Shown here: positions 1 through 45,050 of the stretch, one piece after another
Layout: every line of letters starts with the position of its first letter
Position numbering within the stretch: the first letter of the stretch is position 1
NCBI RefSeq assembly: GCF_001039355.2
Contig: NW_019775943.1
Span: forward strand, 42,662-106,661
DNA: 64,000 nt
Direction of reading: 5' to 3'
Source: Lingula anatina
Taxonomy: Eukaryota; Brachiopoda; Lingulata; Lingulida; Lingulidae
Notes under the pieces: generated by a model
Seen by the model: the letters and a program-made list of their open reading frames with translations, nothing else
Told to the model about the DNA's origin: nothing
Databases searched by the model: none
Translations under genes and position numbers: made by a program

Positions 1-151
1 CCCCCCCCCCCAGGCGTGGGGTTAGGGGCCCGCTGAAAGGCTCCGAAAAACGGTTTAAAATTATGATTCAGCTAGTCAAAATTGGTGTGATTTTTTTCAG
101 AAATCGAAGTAGGGGGGTCTGAACCCCCTGATCCCCCTAAATCCGCCACTG
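1..151. mobile_element. Right end of a DNA transposon/MITE cut by the window edge
   Basis: The window opens in a C-run and reaches a boundary near 151 whose reverse complement begins CAGTGGCGGATT. This resembles the termini of many short invertebrate DNA transposons and of the intact element at 50066-50233. The left end lies outside the window, so length and target-site duplication cannot be checked. Confidence 0.4.
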
Positions 152-344
152 TAAATGGCTTTTTTTCGGGGAAATGCCTTCTTATGTCAAATATATACTG
201 TATGAACTCATTTTCCAATCATTTTATGCTTGTGGACGTTTGAGGTCGTTTGTGGACGTTTGTAGATGTTAATGAGAGAGACCGGCTAGGTTTGTTTATT
301 TTAATTTGTTTTTATAAATTCACTTTTTATTTTTTAACACGTGA

Positions 345-348
345 AAAA

Positions 349-420
<72 letters not shown>

Positions 421-421
421 A
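345..421. repeat. (AAAT)n microsatellite
   Basis: About 19 near-perfect tetranucleotide units (AATA/AAAT) lie upstream of the NBEAL gene. The rest of 152-678 has no recognisable gene. It must contain the NBEAL promoter and 5' UTR; a weak TATA-like run at about 614-624 is the only element visible. Confidence 0.9.
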
Positions 422-678
422 AAAGAGGTGGATCACGTTAATAATTGATAAATACTTAAAATTTTTCAACTTTGATTTGTTTTTAATTCATTATTATTAT
501 TACCAAAGTACATCGTTCAGTTTTTCGGAAAGCCACGAACGGTTTTAGTAAACGTCTTATCGGTGGGTACTTTTCGCCCATTTCAATTAACCGGATGTAG
601 ACACCGCCAGGTAGAATATATATTTTTGTTATGATAATGTGCGGGGCTTAAAAAGTTCTCAGCCAGTTGCAATCCAAA

Positions 679-32604
<31,926 letters not shown>

Positions 32605-34004
32605 GACTGAGAGCAATCACAGTTTAGCTGAAATTATAGAACGGGCTGAGACCCTTTTGGTTTGTCAAACCAGCCATGAACCTGCAGGTGAACGGTGGAA
32701 ATCATGTTAATGGTTGTGACTACTGTAGCTTGACATTTATCTTAAGTGCTCATAGACTGGTGCCTACAAAATAGTGATATCTCATTTAAAGTTAGCAATT
32801 CATAAAACATGTTTGTAGAATTTTGTTACCCAAGATTAGTTTTCATACAAGAATAAAACTTGATAGACTCAAATATGATATTGACTGGCCCAAAGAAGAG
32901 CAGACACCAGACTTTTAAATCCAGGTAAAATGTTAACCATGCAAATGTTTGAGGTTGCAATGGCTTCTGTACATGTGAAGTGGACACCAGTTATAGTCTT
33001 CTGGTTAATTTTTTCCAGATCAACTTTATTTTTAAGCATCAGCAATGTAGATAGTGCATTATCCCAGAAGTGGTTTTAAAGGATTTATAAGGGAAATGTA
33101 GAAACTGATTAACAGGGTTTTAAATATATTTGTCAGTTTTGTGTATAAGAGCACCTTGCTTTTAGATTGAAAGTGGGAGATGTTGATTAAGAACCAATAT
33201 GATAGAATGGGCAATAAATACCCAAGTAAATACTTTGTAAGGCACGAAAGTGGTTTAACCATATTTATCTTTTTTTCTAGCAAATATTGTACCCATTACT
33301 TATTCAACAATAAGGACAGGACACTTAAGACAACTGTAAAAAACATGGGAAAGGGAATTGATTCACTTGTGTGCTAGTTCCATGGGACCATTAAATCACT
33401 CTATGACACATGTTATGATAAAACTATTACAAAACTGTTAGTGAATACTTATTCACTTTTGTTTAAAAACTGAACTCATTATGTTCCAACTGCAGTGATA
33501 ATGTTAAGATTTATTAAATGTTTTGCTCTCCAGAGTGCTATTATAATCAAGATTTATTTCAAGAGGTGTAATTTTTAAAGGGATTAAATTTTCCCCCAAT
33601 TAAAATTGTGATACATGAAATTAAGTCAAGCCATCATGTAGAAAGGGTGTTGCAGTTATATACATATATTTTTTATACAGCCAAAATATGTATTTTTCAT
33701 GCATGATTAAGGTTGTATTGAGTAAAGGAGGTTAGGATCAAAATACATAGTAATCATCTAATGGCAAAAATTACAACTTTAAACAACATTATGTACTACT
33801 GTATAAATCAGATTTGCATTTTTACAAGTCATATGTAGAAGTCACTTGAAAATGATATTAATTTAAAAAACTTGTGAAGTTTTCATCTAGCAGCTGATAT
33901 TACGATTAATCCATTGAGAAAAAAATCTTGCAAGTCTCTATTCCAGAATTTAGAACTTCCTCCAAGGAGAAAAATAAAATTTGATGCAAAAATGTATATT
34001 TGTG
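32605..34004. other. Convergent intergenic/3' UTR space between NBEAL and MRM2
   Basis: No further gene seen. NBEAL AATAAA is at 32852-32857. On the minus strand an AATAAA (TTTATT at 33553-33558) could end the MRM2 transcript. Small ORFs here are AT-rich and unsupported. Confidence 0.6.
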
Positions 34005-35643
<1,639 letters not shown>

Positions 35644-35810
35644 CTATCATGCAGAGCTAGTACACCACATTAATTTTTGTTTACCAAATGTTTATTGAAT
35701 GTCATCGAACAAAAACATGGTACAATGAATAAAACATGCTCACAACATACTTTTTTTAATTAAACAGATTAATATAAATTTCAATAATTATAAACTGCCG
35801 CTGTATCAAC

Positions 35811-36044
35811 TTAGAACAAAGCACCGAAAATAAATTGGGCTCTGTTGCAAAGCTCAAGGTCGTACAAATACTCAGACGAATTTTCTTCAGGAAACATGAG
35901 ACGACTTGGCAGAGTTACAGGATGGTTTCTAAATGTCACAGGTGCCGAAAATGGAAGTTGCGGCTTAATGAGATCGAATCTGAGATGCCGAATGTGTTCC
36001 ACAGGTGCGATTTTTTTTACTGATAATACTAGACGTTTTAACAA
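35811..36044 (-). CDS. Small single-exon ORF, 77 aa, unknown, possibly mitochondrial
   Basis: I do not recognise this protein. It starts MLKRLVLSVKKIAPVEHIRH, an amphipathic Arg/Lys-rich, acid-poor start that could be a mitochondrial targeting peptide. A Pro-rich stretch (LIKPQLPFSAPVTFRNHP) follows, then an acidic/aromatic C-terminus (EENSSEYLYDLELCNRAQFI). A polyadenylation signal in the right orientation (TTTATT at 35691-35696 on the plus strand) lies 115 nt after the stop and only about 63 nt before the MRM2 start, which suggests a short independent transcript immediately upstream of MRM2. The plus strand also has overlapping ORFs here, so coding status rests on composition and the poly(A) signal only. 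It could instead be one exon of a larger gene or an extra 5' exon region. Confidence 0.45.
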   Translation of the reverse strand: MLKRLVLSVKKIAPVEHIRHLRFDLIKPQLPFSAPVTFRNHPVTLPSRLMFPEENSSEYLYDLELCNRAQFIFGALF

Positions 36045-36959
36045 AATTGATTGTCAATGTCAGCAGTTTTTTGTCGTCTGCACATGTTACTGATTTACAT
36101 GTGCGTTTAAGTCCTAATTATGGTTTCTGATATACATTGGATGTGCAATCGCATGACAAGGCCTCAAAAACTGTTAAATGACGACCAGTTTGAGGATCCA
36201 CCGTGATGTGGACGCTCTTAAAATTTTATATTATAGATTCAGATAAGTTTTAAAAATACCCTGACAACAAGTGCTAGGTCCCATATCTTGATATGCCATT
36301 CCGTATGTCATCAACCATACTTTTACTCTAAGGATGCCCAAAAATTTGGCACATTTTATGTATACAATAACAAAAATTCTGCCATTGCTGTTCTCGATTC
36401 TAAATTAATTGTAACTGTACATGTGAGTTACTGAAAGACTTCCATCTTGGTTTCTGGCTGTGTCCAGTATGGCAAAGACTGCATTTGATAAGCCTGAATG
36501 ACACCGTCTTTCCATGTTGCCGTGCGGTGACAAACTATAGTATGTCATTGGGATGTGACTGCCCTTGCAGTGTGATTCTCATGATGAATACTCACATGAG
36601 TAAGCATGATATCTATTCTTTAGAACCTCAATTTTCACTTGGGCATGAACCTGGGGAAGTTTAAAGCAGGTCAAGCTATTTTATTCACATTTTACCCAAA
36701 AATAAGTTTAACAATGTCTTGAACAAATGCAAATTTTATTTTTATTGCAAATAAATTAAAGTAGAAATGTCATTCAATATAGAATAATGTCTTTGAACAG
36801 TAGCAAGTGAATATTTAATAATAATAGGCAACTACAGTATGAAACTTTTGCATCATAAATGGCAGGTGTTAGTTTCCTAACTTCTTTTTAGTAGTTTATA
36901 CTGTATACTAAATCATTACTACAAAAATTTAGTAGATGTATATGTAATTTAAAGAAATC
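36045..36959. other. Gap between the small ORF and the LINE, no gene seen
   Basis: AT-rich, with no supported ORF. It may hold the promoter of the small minus-strand ORF. It is also one of the places where the missing 5' exon of the flavin-reductase-like gene could lie, but no ATG with a matching donor phase was convincing. Confidence 0.5.
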
Positions 36960-38284
36960 TTTAAGAACAAAAATAAGGACTGCTCAATTGATGGCCTAAA
37001 CCACATCCTCTATGCAGATGACCTTGTCCTGTTATCAACTAGCAAGGAAGGACTGCAAGGCCACTTATTAGCACTTCAAACATATTGCAGAAAATGGAAG
37101 CTTCAGGTAAATGAGAAAAAGTCAAAAGTTGTCATCTTTAACAAACAAGGGAAACTAGACAAGAATATTAACTTTTATATAAATAACAAAATCATAGAAT
37201 CTGTGAAGAATTTCACATACTTAGGAATAACCTTCACAAACACAGGGTCTTTAAAAAAAGCAATTGAAAACCTGAAACAAAATGCAATGAACGCATCTTT
37301 TGCACTGAAAACAGCACTTTCCTCACACCAAATATCTTCTCCCCTACTATACATGAAACTCTTTGATAAAACCGTCAAGCCAATCTTACTCTATGGTTGT
37401 GAAGTTTGGGCAGAGGAACTATTTAAAGATAAGAAAATCTCCCTCCAAAAAATTAATAAAATGCCTTTTGAGCAGCTCCATCTAAAAACGTGTAAGTGGG
37501 CTCTTGGTGTACGGAAATATGCAAGCAACAATGCAAGTAGGGCAGAACTTGGAAGGCTGCCACTCTACACAGATATTGTAAAACATGTTTTTAAGTACCA
37601 AATTCGTTTCAAAGAACTTGCTCCAAATAGAATCGTGAAACAAATCTATGAAAGAGAAATCCATTTAAAAGGGCCTAGCTGGTCAAGCTCTCTGAAAACT
37701 TTTATAGACCTCTGGGGACTGTCATCAGATCTAAACACTGTAGACCCAAACTTACTTCAAGTAAATGTTATTAAAAAAATTGAAGAACTTTTTTGGACCG
37801 ATCTGCACAGTGACAATAAAAGCAAACTAAGAACTTATAAAGCAATAAAGAAATCCTACACTCCAGAAAATTATCTCACAATGAAAGTCCCTCTAAAAGA
37901 AATAAAAACACTTGCAAAATTTCGAATCAGTGACCATGACCTAGAAATTGAAAGAGGTCGCTACACAAAACCCAAAAAACCAGTAGAAAACCGAATATGT
38001 CCACATTGCAATGATGTTGAAACAGAAGTGCATTTCCTACTAAAATGTAATGAGCATGTGAACGAAAGAGAAAAAAATGATAAAAATGATACCGCCGCAA
38101 ATGTCATCTGATTTAGAAAAACTTGCCTGGCTTCTCAATCCTCAAAGTGAACACTCCCTAAAAACCGTGTGTCACTTCATCCAACAAACATTTAAAAAAA
38201 GACTAGCCTGTCAATAATAATGAGCAAGTCTACCACAATACAGAACAATGTAATTGTCATTATGTAATATAGGTATTTTTTATC

Positions 38285-38328
<44 letters not shown>

Positions 38329-38452
38329 TATTTATTTTTATTGTGATAATAGGTCTAGATTGTACTAAATGTATCTATATACAAGTAGTTTAGAGGGCCT
38401 GCAAAATGTACTGAAACGTTTTAGTGCTCAATAAAATTATTATTATATTATT
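36960..38452 (+). mobile_element. 5'-truncated non-LTR retrotransposon (LINE), RT C-terminal half
   Basis: An open frame from 36981 begins inside the reverse transcriptase with HILYADDLVLL (YADD catalytic box at 37011-37022). It continues through GLQGHLLALQTYCRKW, the thumb-region FTYLGITFTNTGSL and PILLYGCEVW, to a cysteine/histidine motif near ICPHCNDVETEVHFLLKC (about 37999-38052). The main frame ends at 38111, while the typical C-terminal tail (EKLAWLLNPQSEHS, FIQQTFKKRL) continues in another frame to about 38217, so a frameshift separates them. A (TTA)n run at about 38286-38328 and an AATAAAATTATTATTAT-type end at about 38430-38452 mark the 3' terminus. The endonuclease and most of the RT are missing, so the copy is dead on arrival. 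The clade was not assigned. Confidence 0.85.
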
Positions 38453-38765
38453 AAATCAGTTTTTAGTTTGGTGTTGGGCTATCATATCAATTATTATGCA
38501 AATTAATGATCATGGAGAGCAAAGAAATGCTTTACGCCAAGACAACAACATGACACACCTTAATGTAAAGTCCTAAAAATCATTTTTAAGCAACAGAAGC
38601 AGAAACCACCCCAAGCAGAAATATTAAACTGATGAGAGCTAAAAGAGCTAAAATTCGTGTTTTACAGCATCATATTTGTGTGTGTAATATATATGGAAAA
38701 ATGTATTTGCTTAATTTTTGCTACCTTTATAAGTTTATAACTTTATTATACTTTATTATATTCAG

Positions 38766-41700
38766 TGCAAGTGAAAGAAGTGGTGAAAAATGCTACCAGA
38801 GACACTAGTAAAGAAGGAGACAAGTTAAGGAGTGTAATGAGATTAGTACCACAACCAGGTAAGAATTTAAACTCGGCTCAAATGATTTTACAAGATGAAC
38901 AAATGTTACAGTTAAATATTTGTGAATTGTTAACATGAATATCAACTGGAAAAGAGTCTCACAAAATAAAGTTGATAATTGAAGACTAACTTTTTATTGA
39001 TATATTAGTTGTGAATATGTTATGGAGTTTAATTTGTCACAGCTATTGGCAGAATAATTTTATTTAATTTCTTAAATTTACAGTGGTGGTAGTGACAACA
39101 GCAGCGTATGATGATAAATCTCACAGCTGGACCAAAAGAGGCTTAACATGCAGCTCTTTCACAAGTACTTCACTAGAACCACCTATAGTGTCAGTCTGTG
39201 TCAACAATCCAAGGTACAGACAGTGAAGATATTTTAAAACTTCAGTTTTGATTCAATTTTTGATCATTTTGCAAGTTACAAAAGTATGCAATATACAGTT
39301 ATAAATAATAAGATATTAGAATAAAAATGCAGTCCAATACATGTGTGAGTTGTACTCCAGATAAGATTTTGTGGCGGGGTTTTTGGGATTTTTTAGGGTT
39401 TCATGGTTATGCATCATAGCTGTCTGGGAGGCCTGGTACTGTAAGCGAAGTTATGGAACAAAATGTTGGGGATTCATTCTTATAACACATTATGATGACT
39501 ATATTAATTTGTAATTTGATGGAAAATAATGTATTTTGATTAACTCTGGGGTTTTATTATTTTTGTTTGTGTTTCAGTCGTTTCCACAATACACTACTTC
39601 AATCAAATTATTTTGCAGTAAATGTGTTAGCCAAAAATCAGGTAAGATATTTTTTGTTGTAATAATTTTTATCAGTGAATTTAGATTTGATAAACCATTT
39701 GTTTTTGAAATGGCTGTTGAAGTGGTTGAAGTCAGTGATTGGTCCTCATACAGTATGTGCCAAAAACTCCTTAGCCAACAGGTACTAGCCCTTAATGGGA
39801 CCAGTTTTTAAGAATTGACTGTTCCAATGAAGAAATGATGGTTATAGGAACTGAAAACATTTATGAAATTTTAGCAATGGAACTTTTTCCACACTAGTGT
39901 AAACATGACTAAATTCTAATGTGTGTTTGTATTTGTATGTGTGAAATATAGTATTGATACATGTAAATATCATATTTTAGATCAAGCTAACCATTCATTT
40001 TCTGTATGTATGTACGTATGTATGTGCATGTGTCAGTCTGTGTGTTTGTATAATAATATTGACATATATTTTATATTTCAGATCAAGCTTAGTGTTCATT
40101 TTTCAACTCCAGCAAAAGATGGTGTCGACCAGTTTGGAACAGTTATACATGAATCTGGAATCAAGGTATCACACTATACATACTAAGAGAAGATGATAAT
40201 GCAGTTCAATATTAGGATGATCATGTGAAAAAATATTACANTGTATGTATGTATGTATGTATGTATGTATGTATGTGCATGTGTCAGTCTGTGTGTTTGT
40301 ATAATAATATTGACATATATTTTATATTTCAGATCAAGCTTAGTGTTCATTTTTCAACTCCAGCAAAAGATGGTGTCGACCAGTTTGGAACAGTTATACA
40401 TGAATCTGGAATCAAGGTATCACACTATACATACTAAGAGAAGATGATAATGCAATTCAATATCAGGATGATCATGTGAAAAAATATTACAGATAATTTG
40501 TTCACAAGAAAATTATTTATGAGTTGATGTTCCTGATTAACATCCCAGAATTTATTATTAATATATCCCAAGCTGATGAATATTTGTTCTCAAGTTAATT
40601 TCTTTTCTTTTTTTTTTCGTGTGTGTGTGATGGTGTGTGTGTGTGTGTGTGTGTGTGAGATGGTGAAGTGCACTTTGTGCAAATACATGTGCTGCACAAA
40701 GTATATTCCAGGAAACTTAGAGTTTAGGTTTAGACATGTCTCAGGTTTATTTGTTGTTTTTTAAAATTGTATTTGCTACAGGTACTTTTGTGATCTACTT
40801 CTAGGGCACTCCTCTGATAAATGGTGCATTGGCAATCCTGCAATGTAAATTGCATTCTGTACATCAGATAGGAGATCACAATGTATTCTATGGAGAACTA
40901 TTAGAAACCTCTACAAGTGCAGAAATAGGAGAGCCAATGTTATATTACAGAAGGTATCAAATGTATTTATTTTGTAACATTTTGTTCCAATGAATGAAAT
41001 GCACATACAGTTTAAATGGTGAGACCACTATTACACAATGTCAATTTATGTTTTATGTGTTTTTTTAAGAAATAGATGTTATTTGAAAGTAAAAACAACA
41101 TGTTAAAGGCATGTAATTTAATTTCAGAAGTAGTTTTTTTTTGTAATATTAATGATAATGATACTTTTAAGTATTAAAATGCATTTCTATTTTGTTGTGT
41201 TTGGTAATTTTTTTGACCCCAATAGACCAATCATAAGTCTCAATTCAGTTTTGGCAGCAATGTGGAGCACACACAGAGCCTGGGTCCATGGCATAATGTA
41301 TAATTAGAAGTGTGAACTTTTTTATAATTAAAGGACAAGCATTTCTCTGTTTTTTTTTTTTACTTACCTTCTCTCACCATATTAAGGAAATTATAACTTT
41401 AGATCTTCTCCTGCAATTTACATATGATGTAATATTTTTGTTTGATCTGTATTGGGGACTGTCAATGGTGCATTATATATGTATGCCATATTACACACTG
41501 TGCAGTGAATAGTTGGGAATCATTGATGTATCATTCATTGTTGTTAAAATGTAAATGTAGGCTCTACCCTCTACCAGGGCCACAGATTGATTTTTCACTA
41601 GATATTCACAGATGTCTTTAGATAAATAGGTGGCCATTTTGTTCTCTATGAACAGTTAGAAGATTGACCATTTTTAGTAAGAGACCTTATCTATGAATAT

Positions 41701-44700
41701 CTAGTGAAAAATCAATTTGTGGCACTGGTAGAGGGTACATAGGCTGCATGGCATAAACAGATGCCTTTATTGCACTCCTGATTGGGCTGTCATATTAAGT
41801 ATTGTGGGTTAATGTTATTTTTGGATACATTAATAAATGCTTTGTTGTACTCATGTGTTATTATAAATTTTTTTTGGATAATAAAAATGTGTACTTTTTA
41901 TAACCTAGGAAATACAGAACGATTGGAGATGAAGTATTTATGCATGCCTTTGAAGACAAGACATTACCATTTGAAGACTGGACACATGAAGCCCATTTGC
42001 GCATGGCTTGGAATTATATAAGAGAATGGGGGAAAGAAGAAGCTATTCCTCTGATAAAGTAGGTGCAGGTGATATTTAATACAGGGCCTGGCATTTTTAT
42101 NAGTTTTTGTCTGTACATTTGACAGCTTTGCTGCCTTGTTTAAAATTGTGTAACCATATATATATTTGCTACAGGTACCTTTGTGATCTACTTATAGGGC
42201 ACTCCTCTGATAAATGGTGCATTGGCAACCCTGCAATGTAAATTGCATTCTGTACATCAGATAGGAGATCACAATGTATTCTATGGAGAACTATTAGAAA
42301 CCTCTACAAGTGCAGAAATAGGAGAGCCAATGTTATATTACAGAAGGTATCAAATGTATTTATTTTGTAACATTTTGTTCTGATGAATGAAATGCACATA
42401 CAGTTTAAATGGTGAGACCACTATTACACAATGTCAATTTATGTTTTATGTGTTTTTTTAAGAAATAGATGTTATTTGAAAGTAAATACAACATGTTAAA
42501 GGCATGTAATTTGATTTCAGGAGTAGTTTTATTTTTTGTAATATAAATGATAATGATACTTTTAAGTATTAAAATGCATTTGTATTTTGTTGAATTTGGA
42601 ATTTTTTTTACCCCAACAGACCAACTTTAAAACGGTCCTAAAATTCATAAGTCTCAGTTCAGCTTTGGCAGCAATGTGCACACACGTAGCCTGGGTCCAT
42701 TGCATAATGTATAACTAGAAGTGGAACTTTTTTATTATTAAAGGGCAAGCATTTAACTCTTTTTTTTTTTTACTTACCCTCTCACACCATATTAAGGAAA
42801 TTATAACTTTACATCTTCTGCAGTTTACATATGATGTAATATTTTTGTTTGATCTGTATTGGGGACTGTTGATGGTGCATAATATATGCCATATTTCAAA
42901 CTGTGCAGTGTATAGTTGGGAATCATTGATGTATCATTCATTGTTGTTAAAATGTAAATGTAGGCTCTACCCTCTACCAGGGCCACAGATTGATTTTTCA
43001 CTAGATATTCACAGATGTCTTTAGATAAATAGGTGGCCATTTTGTTCTCTATGAACAGTTAGAAGATTGACCATTTTTAGTAAGAGACCTTATCTATGAA
43101 TATGTAGTGGAAAATCAATTTGTGGCCCTGGTAGAGGGTAGATAGGCTGCATGGCATAAACAGATGCCTTTATTGCACTCCTGATTGGGCTGTCATATTA
43201 AGTATTGTGGGTTAATGTTATTTTTGGATACGTTAATAAATGCTTTGTTGTACTCATGTGTTATTATAAATTTTTTTGGATAATAAAAATGTGTACTTTT
43301 TATAACCTAGGAAATACAGAACGATTGGAGATGAAGTATTTATGCATGCCTTTGAAGACAAGACATTACCATTTGAAGACTGGACACATGAAGCCCATTT
43401 GCGCATGGCTTGGAATTATATAAAAGAATGGGGGAAAGAAGAAGCTATTCCTCTGATAAAGTAGGTGCACGTGATATTTAATACAGGGCCTGGCATATTT
43501 TTTTTCAGGCTGTGTGTGTGTGTGTGTGTTTGAAGGGGGGGGGGGGGGGTAAAACTTAATTGCCCCCCTCAAAAAGTCACATTTTTCAAACAGGACTTGT
43601 TCAAATACTTTTTACTTAAGATATTCCAAGTTTCTGGACAGCGTTGAAGTAAAAAATAATTTAAATAATTTTGATATTTAAGTTGGAAAATGTTTTTTTT
43701 AAAAATTGCTGTTTTAGTTAACTTTGCTTTACATTACCACATGACAAGCAAGGTCCTTGTTTGGTCTTAATTGAACTATTTAACTTTACTTTTCAATTTC
43801 ATTAATCTCTACTTTTTGTCCTTAACAATTATGATACATGCTAAATATTATTGTGCTTTTTTTGTAGGAAAGGTATCAAAGAGTATAATGAGAGACACAA
43901 ACATTTAGTAAGTTCCACCTTAATCTGTTCATTAAATTGTTAATTAGTGTTTGTTACTTTGTTAGAATTTTGGGGACCATTGGCTTTTATGTAGAAAATG
44001 GCCCCCATGTTTCAGCACAGCTGAGGTCCCAAATGACCTCAAAGTCAAACCCCAGGGGAATCTTTAACTAATTAATGGTATAAATTTTTTTCTTCATTTT
44101 CATTTTTATTCTGATGATTTTATTTTTCAATTATTACATCAGACTAAATAATTCATTCAAGGCAAACGATCAAATTTTTTCAGCCAGAAGTACCCCATTA
44201 ACACAGATTTTTGTGCATTTCTGATACTTTACCGTACTAAGAACAATGTCCATTTACCCTATATGAAGCACTCTGTATAAAGGCACTTTTCTGATCATTA
44301 CCTTGTCATGTCACTATAAGCCACCATGCTTGGCCTTATTTTTTCTCAGCTATTGAATTTCATATGTTTCAGACATGGCATGCTAATTTGCAAGTTGCAT
44401 AAGTTATAAACCAATACCATTTTAATATAAATACAGGCATTTGCCACAAATATCTTGAAAGATGTCCTCTTTTCATCAGGTGTAGATTATTTCACATATT
44501 ATGGCAATATTTTTAATTATTTGATTAATTTTTTTCAGATTTCAAGAGGTTACCATGAAACTATTACCATGTTCTATATCAACATGATTAGTCATGCTAT
44601 GGAACAGAGCAGGGGAACAGAAACTACATTTGAAGATTTTATACATCAACATCAGTATCTCACAGACAAGAACCTTTTGTTTGAATATTATTCAGAACAG

Positions 44701-45050
44701 TTGCTCTATACAGAAGATGCTGCACAAAGGTAGGTATTTCATAATCCTTCAAAGGACCTTTTCTTTGATAATAGCCTGTACGTACTGGTATGTAAGCCCA
44801 AAAGAAATTACGAATAATGTTCCACCAAATGTTAAATATTAAATAAATAAATAAAAACTAACAAACAAACAAACAAGCAATGACTCTAAAGTCTACATTA
44901 AACCAGGATATAAAGTTATTTTAGTCGTCTTTTTCACCTTGAAAGTAAACAGTGGTCTTTTCTTTTTTTAAGATCAATTTCAATTATTATTTTTCTCATA
45001 TTTTAAATTTCAGATTCAAAATACCAGACAAATGTAGACTTCCCACTTGA
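38766..45050 (+). CDS. Flavin-reductase-like domain fused to an unnamed helical C-terminal domain (5' end incomplete)
   Basis: Exons: 38766-38858, 39084-39213, 39578-39641, 40082-40165 (again 40333-40416), 40805-40953 (again 42198-42346), 41909-42058 (again 43311-43460), 43868-43907, 44539-44729, 45014-45050 with stop TGA. Using one copy of each doubled exon, all phases join. The first half is an FMN-binding split-barrel of the flavin-reductase type: MRLVPQPVVVVTTA, the GLTCSSFTSTSLEPP loop with VSVCVNN, NYFAVNVLAKNQIKLSVHF, then FYGELLE and PMLYYRR. The second half (WTHEAHLRMAW, GYHETITMFYIN, FEDFIHQHQYL) has spaced conserved-looking histidines and resembles small uncharacterised bacterial proteins; I cannot name it. 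The first exon(s) were not found; Met at about 38838 (MRLVPQP) is an alternative start. AATAAA lies at 45187-45192. Substrate unknown. Confidence 0.75.
39990..40491 (+). repeat. About 250-bp direct duplication around the 'n' at 40242
   Basis: Sequence 39990-40241 recurs at 40243-40491 (offset 251), including a whole 84-nt exon identical in both. Intronic differences such as GCAGTTCAATATTAGG against GCAATTCAATATCAGG look allelic. The (TGTA)n length also differs. This is probably a haplotype or contig-overlap join. Confidence 0.9.
40762..43492 (+). repeat. About 1.35-kb direct duplication around the 'n' at 42101
   Basis: Sequence about 40762-42100 recurs at about 42140-43492 with scattered substitutions and small indels. 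It carries two exons in each copy. Coding differences include Ile/Thr (GCAATCCTG against GCAACCCTG) and Arg/Lys (ATAAGAGAA against ATAAAAGAA). Using both exon pairs would break the reading frame. Confidence 0.92.
41565..41737. mobile_element. MITE with about 50-bp inverted repeats in the flavin-reductase-like gene
   Basis: The left arm TACCCTCTACCAGGGCCACA, continuing through TTTTTCACTAGATATTCACAG, is mirrored by the right arm CTATGAATATCTAGTGAAAA through GGCACTGGTAGAGGGTA. The second allele of the same element is at 42968-43140. Target-site duplication is unclear. Non-coding. Confidence 0.75.
43511..43551. repeat. (GT)n and poly-G tract
   Basis: About 9 GT units followed by a G-run in the intron before the exon at 43868. 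A separate (GT)n lies at about 40619-40656. Confidence 0.85.

Noticed and set aside
37203..38111. 302-aa ORF as a host gene
   Set aside because: The open frame extends upstream into a YADD reverse transcriptase motif and ends in a retroelement tail, so it is a LINE fragment.
39642..39811. Continuation of the 39578 exon (MAVEVVEVSDWSSY)
   Set aside because: The exon ends at a GTAAGA donor at 39642. The split-barrel protein continues correctly with the exon at 40082.
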